From the NCBI RefSeq assembly GCF_000189635.1, contig NW_002476431.1, positions 310,001-374,000 of the forward strand: a DNA stretch of 64,000 nucleotides, read 5' to 3'. Numbering within the stretch: position 1 is the stretch's first letter; the number at the start of each line of letters is the position of its first letter. The position numbers and the translations under genes are program-made. The stretch comes from Tetrahymena thermophila SB210 (taxonomy: Eukaryota > Ciliophora > Oligohymenophorea > Hymenostomatida > Tetrahymenidae). Positions 49,030-60,677 of this stretch are shown piece by piece. Below the pieces are notes generated by a model, which was not told where the DNA came from, did not search any database, and saw nothing but the letters and a program-made list of their open reading frames with translations.

Positions 49030-52000
49030 TCAGCTTTCAATAGTTTTAATTAAGAATATTGTAGCCTTCAAAATATATTTATCAATATTATTGATTTTTC
49101 TATTGACACTTTACTTTTCTAATAGCTCATATAATCTTTCTTTTACATTTTATATGATCTCTAAATTCTAAATATCTTGGTTTAGATATCTAAAGGTATA
49201 AATTAAGGATAAAATAGAAGAGCATTTTATTTTTTCATCTGGTGATTTAGTGTATTCAGTCAAAGTTTCAATATAAGCAGTTATTTTGTTATGATAATTA
49301 CTAGTGAACAAACTCATTGCGTTAAGCATAAATATTTCATCTTTTTCTAAGAACTCAGCTTTAAATTCTTCTATTTAATTATAGTCTTCTTATCCCAAGT
49401 ATTTACTATTTAATATTCAAGGATAAATAAATATAGTTGAAATAAACAAGAAAATTTAATTTACATCAACTACTCAAAATTTAAAATTTTTGCAATTTTT
49501 TCTAAATTTAATTTGCATACATCTCTAACTTATCTGCTTTCATCAAGTAAATGGACAATTACAGATATAAGAACGTAATGAATTTAATTCTAAATGTAAT
49601 CATCTTTTTCTTTGCATATGTGTATTTTTTCAAGTAACTTTCCAAATAGATTAAAAGAAGTTACTCTTAAAATACTTAATTACCTTTTTTAAAATTCAAA
49701 ATTAATTAATTAAATAATAATAAGTAATAATCATTCAATTTTTAATTTAAAAAACTTACTTTTCGAAATTAATTGTGACTTTTTGTATTAAACTAAAAAT
49801 GTAAGGCTAGAGGAATAAATCAGAAATAAATTAGATCATATTTTATAGACTATTTAAAGTGTCTTTTACACATAAGTCTGAAGTATCATCCATACCTAGG
49901 AAGAGAGCTTCTATTATTTAAGCATATCTCTCATTGCTTATTAAGAAAATAGGTTCTTTTTTCTTTTCGAATTCTTTTTATTCTTCGTCTTGAATAATTT
50001 AAACTAAATTTTCAGCTATTTTTTCATCAAGAAGCTATTTTCTTTATGAATTTCTTTCACCTTCATTTTCTGACTGGGAATTTTCATCTTTATCTTTCTT
50101 ATTTTAGTTATCTTCCATATTTTCAGTGCTTTGTAAGACATTTTAATCTTCCTCTTCTTTTATGTCCTCTAAACAACCAGCTATATTATATTTATGAAGA
50201 TAAGTGATATTTCCTATTCCTCTTAAAACAATCGATCTTATTTATTCGCTGCTGTCTTAGTTGTTAGCCAATAATACGTCAATTAAAAAATTATACCAAT
50301 CTGGTAAAAGAACATGATTGCGAGTATCTTAAAAGTCTAAAGCAAAAAAGCTGCAATGAATTAACTAGCTTACAATAATTAGACAGGCACTCTTTTGAGT
50401 TTTTATTTTTTTTAGGATGAAGGGTTTTAAGAATTCCATCATTTCAGACTTTAATTTTTAAAAATTTAATAAAAAATACATTTAAAATAATAATATTTTG
50501 AGTATGTTACTAATTCACAAAGACGGCTATTTTTAGAGACTATCATCATTAATTCAGACATCCCATCTTCAAAGAGACTCTCATCGATTAGTTTTACTTA
50601 TAAGCCAGTTGAAATATCATTTAGAAAATTGCTTTTATTTGAATTTTGAAGCATTTATTTAAATGCCCACAAGCAAGCTTTAGAAGCATCCATTTCACTG
50701 GTAAATTAAAATTAAAATAATTTAATTTCTTGGAAATATAAGAATTTATAAAATTTATTACTCTCTTGATTGTGAATTCTTGTTAAGATCTTAATCAAAG
50801 CTTGTGGAAAATCTTAAAACAAAAGTGCCAAATATTGAAGCGAAGTATTTTTTAGTAATATTCAAAAGGATTTCAGAATTAAGTGAGAACATGAATCCTA
50901 TAAAAATAATTGAGTTTGTAAGAGCATCTCCTTTACATTTAAATATTTTATCTTCAGGGTTATTTAAAACATCTGTCAAATGATTAAAAGTTTTGAATAG
51001 AGTGCTCTTATTATCTACAATACGCTTAAGCAGCCTTTCCTAAAAATCAGTAAGTGGGAAAGTTACTTTCTCATCTAGAAGGATGTCTAACCCTTTTTGT
51101 AAATTCTTCTCTAGGATGGTAATCACATAACCTATCAGCTAGTCCTTCTACATTTCTTCACTATTTAATTTAACTTAAACATCAAATACTGCTTTGTAGC
51201 TCTGAATAATTGCTCCAAGTTATTCAGATAGCTTTTCTTCATGTTGATTGTAAAATTTATTATGTAGGGAGGTAAAACCATTAAGCACTTAAACATTTTC
51301 TTCTTAGCTGACTCTTTGCACACTTTCATTAACTAGTGACTGTAACTCTTCAAAACTGAGCTTTTATGAAAGTTATCTGATTAAATCATTGTTGAAAACT
51401 TCAATATCTCTCATATTAACATCAAGATAAATGTTCAAGCCTATTGAAAAATAATAATAATTATAATAAATTTTTTTTACAATCAATAATAATCTGTTTT
51501 TTACCTAACATAATTTTTTCAAGGCAGAATAGAGACACTGTTTGTAAGTCTCTGTTCGGCTTGTAAATGTGAGACAAAAATATAACAAGAATAACTGTCA
51601 AAAATTTGATATCTTTTCCCTCATTTGCTTTCAGCTTCTTATCAAATAAAGCCTTAAGTAAGCAGTTGTAATAAAAGCATAAGATCTCAAGATCTCTATT
51701 TTACTCTATTATCTTTATAATCGTTGATAATACTTCCCATACTGAAACAATTCCATTTTCATCACCGAATACTTTTTCAGTTTATTCCTAAGAACCTTCT
51801 TCAGAATTTGTTTAATCTGGGTTCTTGGAAGGATTTGACACTAATTTTTAATGACTTAGCATAGCCTAAAACAGGTGGATAGTAGGTTACTCAAAGGAAG
51901 AGAGAATATTGATATTTTCTTCAAGGAATTTAATGCAGTTTTTGAAAAAGTTGAGATGTTATTCGAAGCTGTAAGGAGGGTCAACACGTAGGAGATTAGA

Positions 52001-55000
52001 AACAGTCTCCCAAGCAATTGTTTTGATGTTTGGAATTTTAGAAGTTTTAAAAGCTAAAATTGATCTTTAATAGAATTTTTCTTTATATTTGATAAAAACT
52101 CTTTTGAGATCTTTAATTTCTTCCTCTTCACAATCATTCCATATTCTAATTACGCCATTGCTTATCATTTCCATAGTCCTGTGTACACATAACTACAGTT
52201 AATTATTTTATATTTTTTTACTTATTTATTGTATATTTTTTATTTTAAATCAAAAATTTAGGATTTTACTTGCATTTCTTCTCCGCCTTTATCTAAAAAT
52301 GGAATAAGATTATTGATAATGTGTGATTCAATCTTCAAAACCAGTTTCCTATTTTAATGATAAATTATGTGGTAAATTTTATTATTTTTTTAATTACTTA
52401 GTATTAAGACGATTGCAGATATATCCTAGAGAAAGTATTAAATTCGAAGTTATCGGATAAAGAGCATCTTCTTCAGTCTAAGGCTTATTAAACATGCTTA
52501 GAACAGATGCAAATCCTGTTTATTACTTCTTTTATATTATTTAACTATTCATGATGTTTCTTATTTTATCTATAACTAAATCTAGTTTTTCTGTACTGAT
52601 CAAAGCAAGTGTATCAGCTAAGCATAATTTCATTTATGTGCTGGGTTCAATTTTATCAATATTTAAATTAACTTACTGATTTGAATAGTCATTATAAACT
52701 TAAGTAACAAATTTATCAATTTATGTTTTAATTGTTTCTTAGCTATCTATTTTAGTTAAGATAAGTCCATGTAATTTCATCATATGAACCTGTAGTTCAG
52801 GTACCTTATTATAACTAGGATTCATAGCAATCAAATCTTCATGCATGCTTGTGAACCATTCATTACTATCGAATTAGTCAAGTAATACTTTCCAAAGTTA
52901 ATATATTTTATCACTTAATTTCTTTTCATCTTCACTTTCATTTTCTTATTAATTTATTAGAAACTTTAAAAAAATTATAAAAAAAAAACATTTTTACGTA
53001 TAATAAATTCTAAGTCATTTATGTGTATATTTATTTCTTTTGAGCACTCTTTGGTTAGGAATACGGACAATATATGAGGAATACTTTTTAAAATTTCTTG
53101 ACCTAACCCTTTAAAGAATTAAGGAATACGAAGAAGGATGATTAAACGAGCCAATATTGTACCGATTTTAGGAATTTTCTCTAAAAAAAATACAAATAAT
53201 TTTAGTTAACGATAAATAGAAAATATTAATTATTACCATTAACTCTTATATTTCCTTAGGGATATTCATTGTAAACTTCCTTATATTTTGTTAAATAAGT
53301 GTATGTGCTCTTTAGTATAGAACTTAGCCCTGGTGAGAAAGAAGGATTGGGAATATATTCGAGGATATAAGGCCAAATAAAATTTTTTGTAGTTTGTACA
53401 GAATTGGTTGTTAAAATCTGTAAAACGTATTAAGATCTACTTTTTAGATTTTCTAAAGTTGTGAGGAAAGGAGCAAATCTTACATTTTTTTTTTCAGCTA
53501 TTTCTTATGGATGGATGGAAACTTGTTTGATAAGGAAGAAAAGCATAAAGGAAATATCATAAGATTAATCATTTAAAGAATCTTCAAAAAATTGCTTTTG
53601 ATTGCAAAGAGTGAATATAATTTCAATAAGTGCGTATCTAACCTAAATATTTTAAATATTTTTAGTTTATTGATTTTATTTTTAACTGAATAATAAATAC
53701 TTCAAAATTAGAGTCAAAAGAAATACTGGAGAGTGAGTTTATCAATAGCTTTTTCATAGGTATTGATATTTTCTCATAATTTCTATTTATTAGAAAATTA
53801 GTTATCCATAAAGAAGCTATCTTTTCTATAATTTCTTTAGATTGATGTCTACTTATATATAAATCTAGGATGCTATCAATATTGAATTAAGCTTTTAATA
53901 ATTTTAATTTTAAGATATAATTAACTTTTTATTTTATTATTTTACCTAAGTTTTAGATAATTTCTAACAATGAATTTTTCTTTTTTTACTATTCTGGATC
54001 AAATTCATAGTTAGGACTAAATATAGGACTTCTATAGAGGTCATATAATTTGACTTGTATAGATTTGATAGAATGCTCAAAGTAAGGCTTATTTGTTTGC
54101 AAAAGTTTCTCTAAAATTTTATTAAATCCTTTCCAAATCGTAATTTTTTTATCAGCCTATTTCTTCATTTAATTAATGAATTCGTCTATAATTTTATCAG
54201 CTATTTTTTCTATTTGATTGTTGGGGAAAAATTGTACCATATATCCTATTAAATTTACTGCTGCAGATTAAACCTAATATCATATTAATAAATTAATAAG
54301 AAATTATTTAAATTATATCATTTAATTTTACTTCATAGTCTGGCTGAGATATCCAATCTTAGGAAATCATTGAATATATTGATATTGATAAATCTTCAAG
54401 AGACTTTAAATTTAATTCATCCTAGTTTTCAACACAAAGCGATAAGTTATCATAAATAAGGAGCATAGTATCAGCATATATCTATCTATATCTGGGACTC
54501 TGAACTAATGTGCAAGTTGAAAGAAATTTGCTTAATAACTCATTTGAATAGTCTTTTATTAGTCTTCCTTTAAATAGATAAAATTTACTTGTTAAATTTT
54601 TTATAACTTAGAAATATTATGTAAAATAAATAACCTTATTCTCTAATAAGAATTCTCAAAATATTCATAATTATCAACTCAGGAACCTTTCCAGCATTAA
54701 AAAAGTTAAGGATTAATCTTACTGTATCATTATCTCCAAATTTTAATATGCTACTTATCATATTTTCAACTAATTGATCGCGTTCCACATAGATTGCAAC
54801 AACTTCTTTAGGGATATTAATCTTTTTACTTAGACTAATTGACTTTAAATTTAGAAATTATTTATAAACTTTAATTTATCACATAATGAATATTTAATTT
54901 TATTACTGTTTCTACTGATCTTTCAATGAATTCGTGAATTTTTTCTTTTATTTTCTAAAAGTGGGACTCTTTGATATGAGAAATAATATAATTCAATAGC

Positions 55001-55278
55001 TTAAGCAATTCTAAATATTTTTGGTCTATTTCAAGGACATTCATGTATTCTATCAATGATAATATGACTATCTTAGTGTTGGCATCAGCTAAACTTTTAA
55101 ATATTTTCTTGATGTCATCATTATCTTCTCTGAAGTTCTAAAGGTAATGGTTTAATATTTCTTATTTTATAAAATATGGATACTTAATAATATTATTTTT
55201 TGAGAGAAAATGTCAATTTAAAAAACAAATAAGTTAAAACTAAATACTTTATGTAATATCTGCTTTACTTATACTCAT
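49030..55278 (-). CDS. Large HEAT-repeat protein, MROH1-like
   Basis: Alpha-solenoid protein of 1766 residues in sixteen exons. Exon starts and ends, 5' to 3': 55278-55248, 55160-54907, 54842-54635, 54567-54332, 54273-53946, 53891-53701, 53642-53237, 53180-52998, 52944-52398, 52348-52270, 52192-51505, 51440-50762, 50697-50511, 50448-49760, 49683-49465 and 49405-49030. All fifteen introns are GT-AG and keep phase; one donor is GTTATT (54634). The protein is built of repeated amphipathic helix pairs. Size, the KIGTILARLIILLRIPQFFK region, the QLWKVLLDQFDSNEWFTSMH region and the MKLCLADTLALI block resemble maestro HEAT-like protein 1 (MROH1/HEATR7A), which in animals is linked to lysosome positioning. 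An acidic E/D/K linker sits near residue 1510. Importin-type solenoids were considered, but the N-terminus lacks an importin-beta signature. Confidence 0.6.
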
Positions 55279-56976
55279 TTATTAAAATTATATTCTAATA
55301 TAATCTTGTTTTTAGATCCTTAGACAACTAACAAATTAATCCTTATCTGACTAAAATTTTAAAAGCTATTGATTAAATTTTTCAAAATATTTATTATTTT
55401 TTAAGATTTTTTATGTATTTAATGATTTTTTTTTTTGATCAATATACAATGACGTATCAAGAATTCGGCCTTTATTATTATCAAATGGATTTATGACTGA
55501 TAAAAAATTAGTACATCAATATTATAAAAAAAACACGTTTTTAAATTCAACAAAGATTTTAGGATTTTTTTTGATATTATAAATATAAATAAGCATGAAT
55601 TATAATAATAAAAAAATGAAATATTGATTATCAAATTACCACATTTTTTGATTTGGAAAATTCTTCTCATATATTAAGATATTTCAGAAAATATAATTAG
55701 CTGCCTAAAGATACTCTTAAAATTTTAATTGCCATAAATAAACATTTAAAGCATTAATAAATAATTATTATTAAAATAATTAAAATAAAATTGAAGAAAA
55801 AGATAGAATAGAATTATTTTTTAAAAATAAAACCATACTAACAAGATATAGTTTCTTAAATAACTAATAGTTATTCAATAAATAAAGAAGTGTTGGGCGA
55901 TATTAAGAACATTTATGTTGATAAGAATATTTTAGAATTAAAAAATTTTAAAGAAGTTATATATTTAAAAATGAATAATGATTCTGATGATTGCAACTGT
56001 AAATTAAAATTGATTTAAAAATGTTTATTTATTATTTCTAATAATAATATTGGTGGTGGTGAAGGAATTTTTTACTTTACCAAAGCAAATAAAATTGTAA
56101 GTTGAAATTTTATACAACAAAAAATTATCAAATTAAATCCAAAATATATCTAATATTGATAATATTATCATAAACACTAATTAAAATGTGATGATTCAAG
56201 ATAATAGTAATAACATGCTTTTTAATTGTACTTATACTAAGTTAAAATAAGAGATTAATGGCGATATTGTTATGAAACATAATAATAACTTCTCTCTTGA
56301 AGATAATTTGGTTATTGAAAATAATAATAATCTTTTTGTTCATAAAGTATATATAAGAATAAAATGTATAAAAATAAAATAAAGAATTTATATAATAACT
56401 GAATTCTTAAACTTTTAGACTTTTCTAAAGATTTGATATCGAAATATTTAAATAGTTAATTAAAACTATACAAGACAATATAGATTTGTAAAGTCATTAT
56501 TGTAGTTTCATGTTTCATATTCAATTTATTAACAAAATTATTTTTAATAATAAATTTATGAAATTCTAAAATAATGAATAAATAAATAATATAATTAAAA
56601 AGCTATTCTAAAATATATTAAAATCAGCCCAAGCATATTTTTCCCTCACTTTCAAAACAAATTTAAAAAATTTTATTTTCTATAATTTAATTTGGATAAA
56701 ATGAAGTGATCTTAAATGAGAGGTTAGCAAGTAAGTATGTATGTATGCAAATTCTTTAATTAGTGTATTAAAAATAAAAATTATCACCAAAAATAAAAAA
56801 TTGATTTTTAATTTTTAATTGAAATGACAGAGAAAGTTTGTGAATATTAATCAACAAAATAGATTTAAAAGAGCAAACCTATTTATTTATTAGTATTACT
56901 TTTTTTCTATAATAATATTGATCTTATTAGTTACTCGTTGAGATAATAGACTAGATTAAGCACATTATTAACAAAT
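55279..56976. other. Intergenic with possible gene remnant
   Basis: 1.7 kb between the MROH-like promoter and the 3' end of the PRPP synthetase homologue. Mostly AT-rich; a protein-like fragment is annotated at 55842-56105. Short AAGTAAGTATG/TATG repeats occur near 56730. Confidence 0.5.
55842..56105 (+). pseudogene. Possible beta-helix protein remnant
   Basis: Open stretch of 87 codons without a start, ending TGA at 56103-56105. The line IYVDKNILELKNFKEVIYLK leads to SNNNIGGGEGIFYFTKANKI. It recalls the repeated Asn/Gly turns of ciliate and bacterial parallel beta-helix proteins. Further Asn-rich open sequence follows to 56420 in another frame. It may be a broken gene or an exon of an unseen one; weak evidence. 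Confidence 0.25.
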
Positions 56977-58320
56977 TCAAAGATGGAAAGTAAATTAAGA
57001 TCTATTAAAATTTTGGTGATGTATTTTTTCATTGTGAGGATGATCAGTAGGAGGAGAATAGAACTTAAGAAGTGAGCGAGATCTTCTAAACTAATCTAAT
57101 GAGTGACCTGAATGTAAGAAGGAGATGACTTCAGCCAATAGTTTAGCAACAGATAAATATTAAATCTTGGGGTGTTAAGGCTTAACTTCTTCACAAGTAT
57201 TAGTAACAATGCATTCTTCAACAAAGCTGTTTTTAATTAACTTTTATGCATTATCTGTAAATAATCCATGAGGACTAAACCAAAATATTCTGCGAGCTCC
57301 ATCTTTATGAAGCTTTAAACTTAATTCTTACAATGAATTACCACTATCAATTAAATTTTCAAAAAGAATACAATCACGATTTTTAACATCTTCACCTATA
57401 TATTCAATCTTCTCTGCATTACCTCTAATCATGAATCCAAGACTGGGATTTTAGTCGAAAAGGTTAAAAATTTTATGAAGTCCAATAAGTCTCTTGACAT
57501 TACGTGAACGTAAGTGAGCTCCTATAAGAACTGGATTTTCTATACCTTTTTCTAAGAGGTAAGGAACGACCATTTCATTTACATCTATATTTAATATAGG
57601 TACTCTAGGTGCAAAAAATCCTTTAACTTCTATCTAACCATAATTTATTGTTATAACTTGGTCACATCCCATAGTTTATAACATTAGGCAAATATCTGAT
57701 CCATTCAATGAGCGACGTTCTTTATCAGATTCCGCTGATGTCTGACGTGAATAAGCAAAATATGGGACAATGCAAGTAACTTTGGCTGCTCCAGAACGCT
57801 TTAAAGCAGAGCACATTAAATATAACTCCATGATATTATCATTTATACTTGGTTAACATAAGGACTAGATTACAAAAACCCTTTTACCTCTTACTGAATC
57901 TAGTATTTCTATCTCTGTTTCTGACTCTGGATTTTTATGAATTGAGATTCTACTCAACTAGATATCTAATTGAGAAACTACTTCCTTTGCTAGTTCACGA
58001 TTTCCTGATCCAGTAAATACTAATAAACCAGATTTCTAACTTGACTCTGAGCTAAAAAATAGCTGAGAAGTAGGTGTAATGATATCGTTTTCACTAAACT
58101 AATTCTTACTTGCCTCTTGCTCCCTCAACATATTTTCCTATACCTACTTGTATTTCTCTCCTCTTTCGTGCTTGCTTTGGCTACTTTCATTGATACTTCT
58201 AAAGGGATCTTTATTGATGTTATAAATCAATCCTAAAGTTCCTGCAGCTGCTATGGTTGGTAGTGTTGCTTTCTTTGCGAAATTGTAAAAAAAGCGCTTA
58301 GAAAAAATTTTAGTAAACAT
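56977..58320 (-). CDS. Divergent PRPP synthetase homologue with N-terminal anchor
   Basis: Intronless, 447 residues against about 320 for normal ribose-phosphate pyrophosphokinase. Residues 1-40 are basic then hydrophobic (FAKKATLPTIAAAGTLGLIY), fitting a mitochondrial presequence or membrane anchor. From residue about 107 the fold is recognisable: FTGSGNRELAKEV, then a domain with VIQSLCQPSINDNIMELYLM and CIVPYFAYSRQ. Key catalytic segments are altered. The usual DLHxxQIQGFF is INYGQIEVKGFF. The ribose-5-phosphate region normally reading SPDAGG is LIGAHLRSRN. The PRPP loop normally DDMIDTAGT is FENLIDSGNS, losing both leading acids. This looks like a regulatory or inactive PRPS-associated protein, or a changed activity. 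The Arg/Ser-rich C-terminal 60 residues are extra. Single exon, first ATG used. Confidence 0.75.
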
Positions 58321-59159
58321 TTACTTTTTAGAATAGTAGAGATTTTAAATACAATAAATAAACTTAAAATTTTTTATTTTGCTTTTATATTAAGATAACA
58401 CCTTAACTTAACATATTAATTAATTTATCAATTTGTGAGGGACTTATATATTTTTATGAAAGTATTTGATAAAAAATCAAAAAGTACTATCTATTATTAG
58501 ATAATTGTACATTTAACACACACTTTTCTAAAATTTATTAAAGATAAATAAAGATTTTTACAAAATAAAAAACAAATAAATTTTTACACTTATTTCAAAT
58601 AATTTATTTACATCAACCGATCAGGATTTACTTAGATAAAATTATAAAATATTATAGTATAATCAAATTAATTTTTGAAAATAAATATAAATAATCGTTA
58701 TTTATTTTAAGTAAAAAATTTTAAATTTTCATTCCAAATTTTTATATTATAAAAAAAATACAAGTAAATATTTTATAAATTTATTTTTTAATTTTAGAGA
58801 TCAAAATCAATTTTTCTAATTGAATGTCTAAGCTTTTCAAATTCGTAATTATTTAGATTTATTTAGCCAATTTGTTCAAGCGATATCACTTTGAATAACA
58901 AACACACATTATTTTTGAAAGTTGATTCATTATCTTAAAAACACAAAATTAAGCAGTTTATTATTTTTAATAATCAAAAATAATTTTAACAATTATGATA
59001 GTTATTATCCTTTAATAAATATATAATATATATAAATATATATAATCATTCTCTAAAATGATTTTAGAGAATGATTTTTAGTAGTTATATTATAAGTATT
59101 TAATTTGTATTTTATACATTAAGTATATCAAATTTTATGACAATAATTAATGATTTGTT
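58321..59159. other. Intergenic, AT-rich
   Basis: 0.84 kb between the PRPS-homologue promoter and the APC11 3' end. It holds the perfect palindrome at 59044-59076, next to a TA-alternating run at 59020-59043; otherwise AT-rich. Confidence 0.55.
59044..59076. repeat. Perfect 16-bp inverted repeat
   Basis: AATCATTCTCTAAAAT (59044-59059), one G (59060), then the exact reverse complement to 59076. It lies 84 bases past the APC11 stop. It could form a cruciform in DNA or a hairpin at an RNA 3' end, or be a binding site for a dimeric protein. Confidence 0.8.
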
Positions 59160-59471
59160 TCAGTTTTTAAAAACCCATTTAGATCTATCAAGAGGACATT
59201 TATCAGAACCTTCTTCTATCCATCTAATAATACAATGCATATGAAAATGATGATTGCATTCTCCTGCAACTAAATATTTTTAAATAAATTTAATATTAAA
59301 ACATGCTTTTTATTAAATTTGATATTTACTTGGAACACAGTCATCTCCAGGCATTTTGCATTTAGGGCAGGGAGACTCAAATGGCTGTCTACAAATTGCA
59401 CACATTTCTTCATTTTCAATGTCCCAAACCCAAGTTGCTAAAGCATTCCAACTTTATATTTTAACTCTCAT
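59160..59471 (-). CDS. APC11: Anaphase-promoting complex subunit 11 (RING-H2)
   Basis: APC11 is the catalytic RING subunit of the anaphase-promoting complex, recruiting E2 enzymes for ubiquitination of cyclins and securin with the cullin-like APC2. Two exons, 59330-59471 and 59160-59269; 83 residues against 84 in human. It begins MRVKIQSWNALATWVWD, matching the family N-terminal strand. Zinc ligands follow in APC11 order: CAIC, CPKC with the extra PGDDC third-zinc cysteines, then ECNHHFHMHCI and the final CPLD (Arg in place of the usual final Cys: CPLDRS). The final canonical CxxC is therefore CPLD, so one ligand is Asp, as seen in some RING proteins such as RBX1. Single small intron of 60 bases. 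Confidence 0.93.
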
Positions 59472-60677
59472 TTAAAAACTCTTATGTCAATTACTTTTGG
59501 ATAATCAAGAACTATTTAATTTAATTATTTGTAAATTTAAAATTTTTACCGATCAAATATCATAAAATCTAATAATTATTTAATATTACTTAATCAATAT
59601 TATTTTTTGAAAAATATGTATAATCTGTATTTTGTTAAGGTTTATTTAGTTGTTATTATTATAGTTACTTAAAATGTTATTTTGAATATAAATTAATTAA
59701 AAAGAATAATATTTTAAATGATACAAGAAACAAAACTATTATTAATAGAATTAATTCAGTTTATTAACTTATTTATGATTCAACAAAATATTTTACAAAA
59801 TGAATAGAGAAGCAATAAATATATTATTTTAAATATTAAATAATTTAATAAAAATATAATAATTTTGAAAATATTTTTTCAGATGGTGATTAATTATGTT
59901 TTTAATTAAATATTTATTTTATTCTATCTTTTTATTAAGATTTGTTAAAATATTTATTTTTTTAATTTACTCAAAAAAAAAAATCCTGCTTTTGAAAAAG
60001 GAATTGTAAAATTGATAAATTAAAGTCTACTTAATAGTAAAAATATATTTAACTAAAAAAAGATATTTAAGAAGAAACTTTGTAGTAAGAAAAAATTGGA
60101 AAAATTAATATTTAGTAATTAAATAAAATCTATTTTTGGATTTTAAAAAATTTAATATTTTTAACAACTTATGAATGTATAAAATCACAGTATAAAGTAG
60201 TAATAAATATAAATTTAATACTGAATATTAATATAGAGAGTTAATTTGAAATTTCTTCGGAGTTTTTCTTACTGTCATTTCAAAAAACTTATCATAGATA
60301 AATTTATTGGAAAAGTAAGACTATGTTAAAATTCTGTTTAATTTATAAATTATCCATAACTGAATTTTTAGCTAATTGATTTACTGTTTCTTTTATTTCG
60401 AAGTTAAATAAAGTTTTTACCTATAAAGTGTTTGATTTTTAGTAGTCACAACAATATAAGGAATATTGAAAGAGATAAAGTGGAAAGTATATATGAATGT
60501 ATTATGTATATCTGTGACTGTAATATAAAGTACTAGTTTGATAGATCGTTTTTTCGTTTTGAGATTAACTATATGATTTTTAATGTAGTTTTATAAATAA
60601 ATTTTTGTTAATTTAATATGAAAATATTTCGTCTTAATTCAATTAATTTGCAGTTATTTACTGAGCAATCAATTAAA
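59472..60677. other. Intergenic, AT-rich
   Basis: 1.2 kb between the APC11 promoter and the 3' end of the Q/N-rich gene. AT-rich; slightly less so after 60240. No gene or strong structure seen. Confidence 0.55.
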
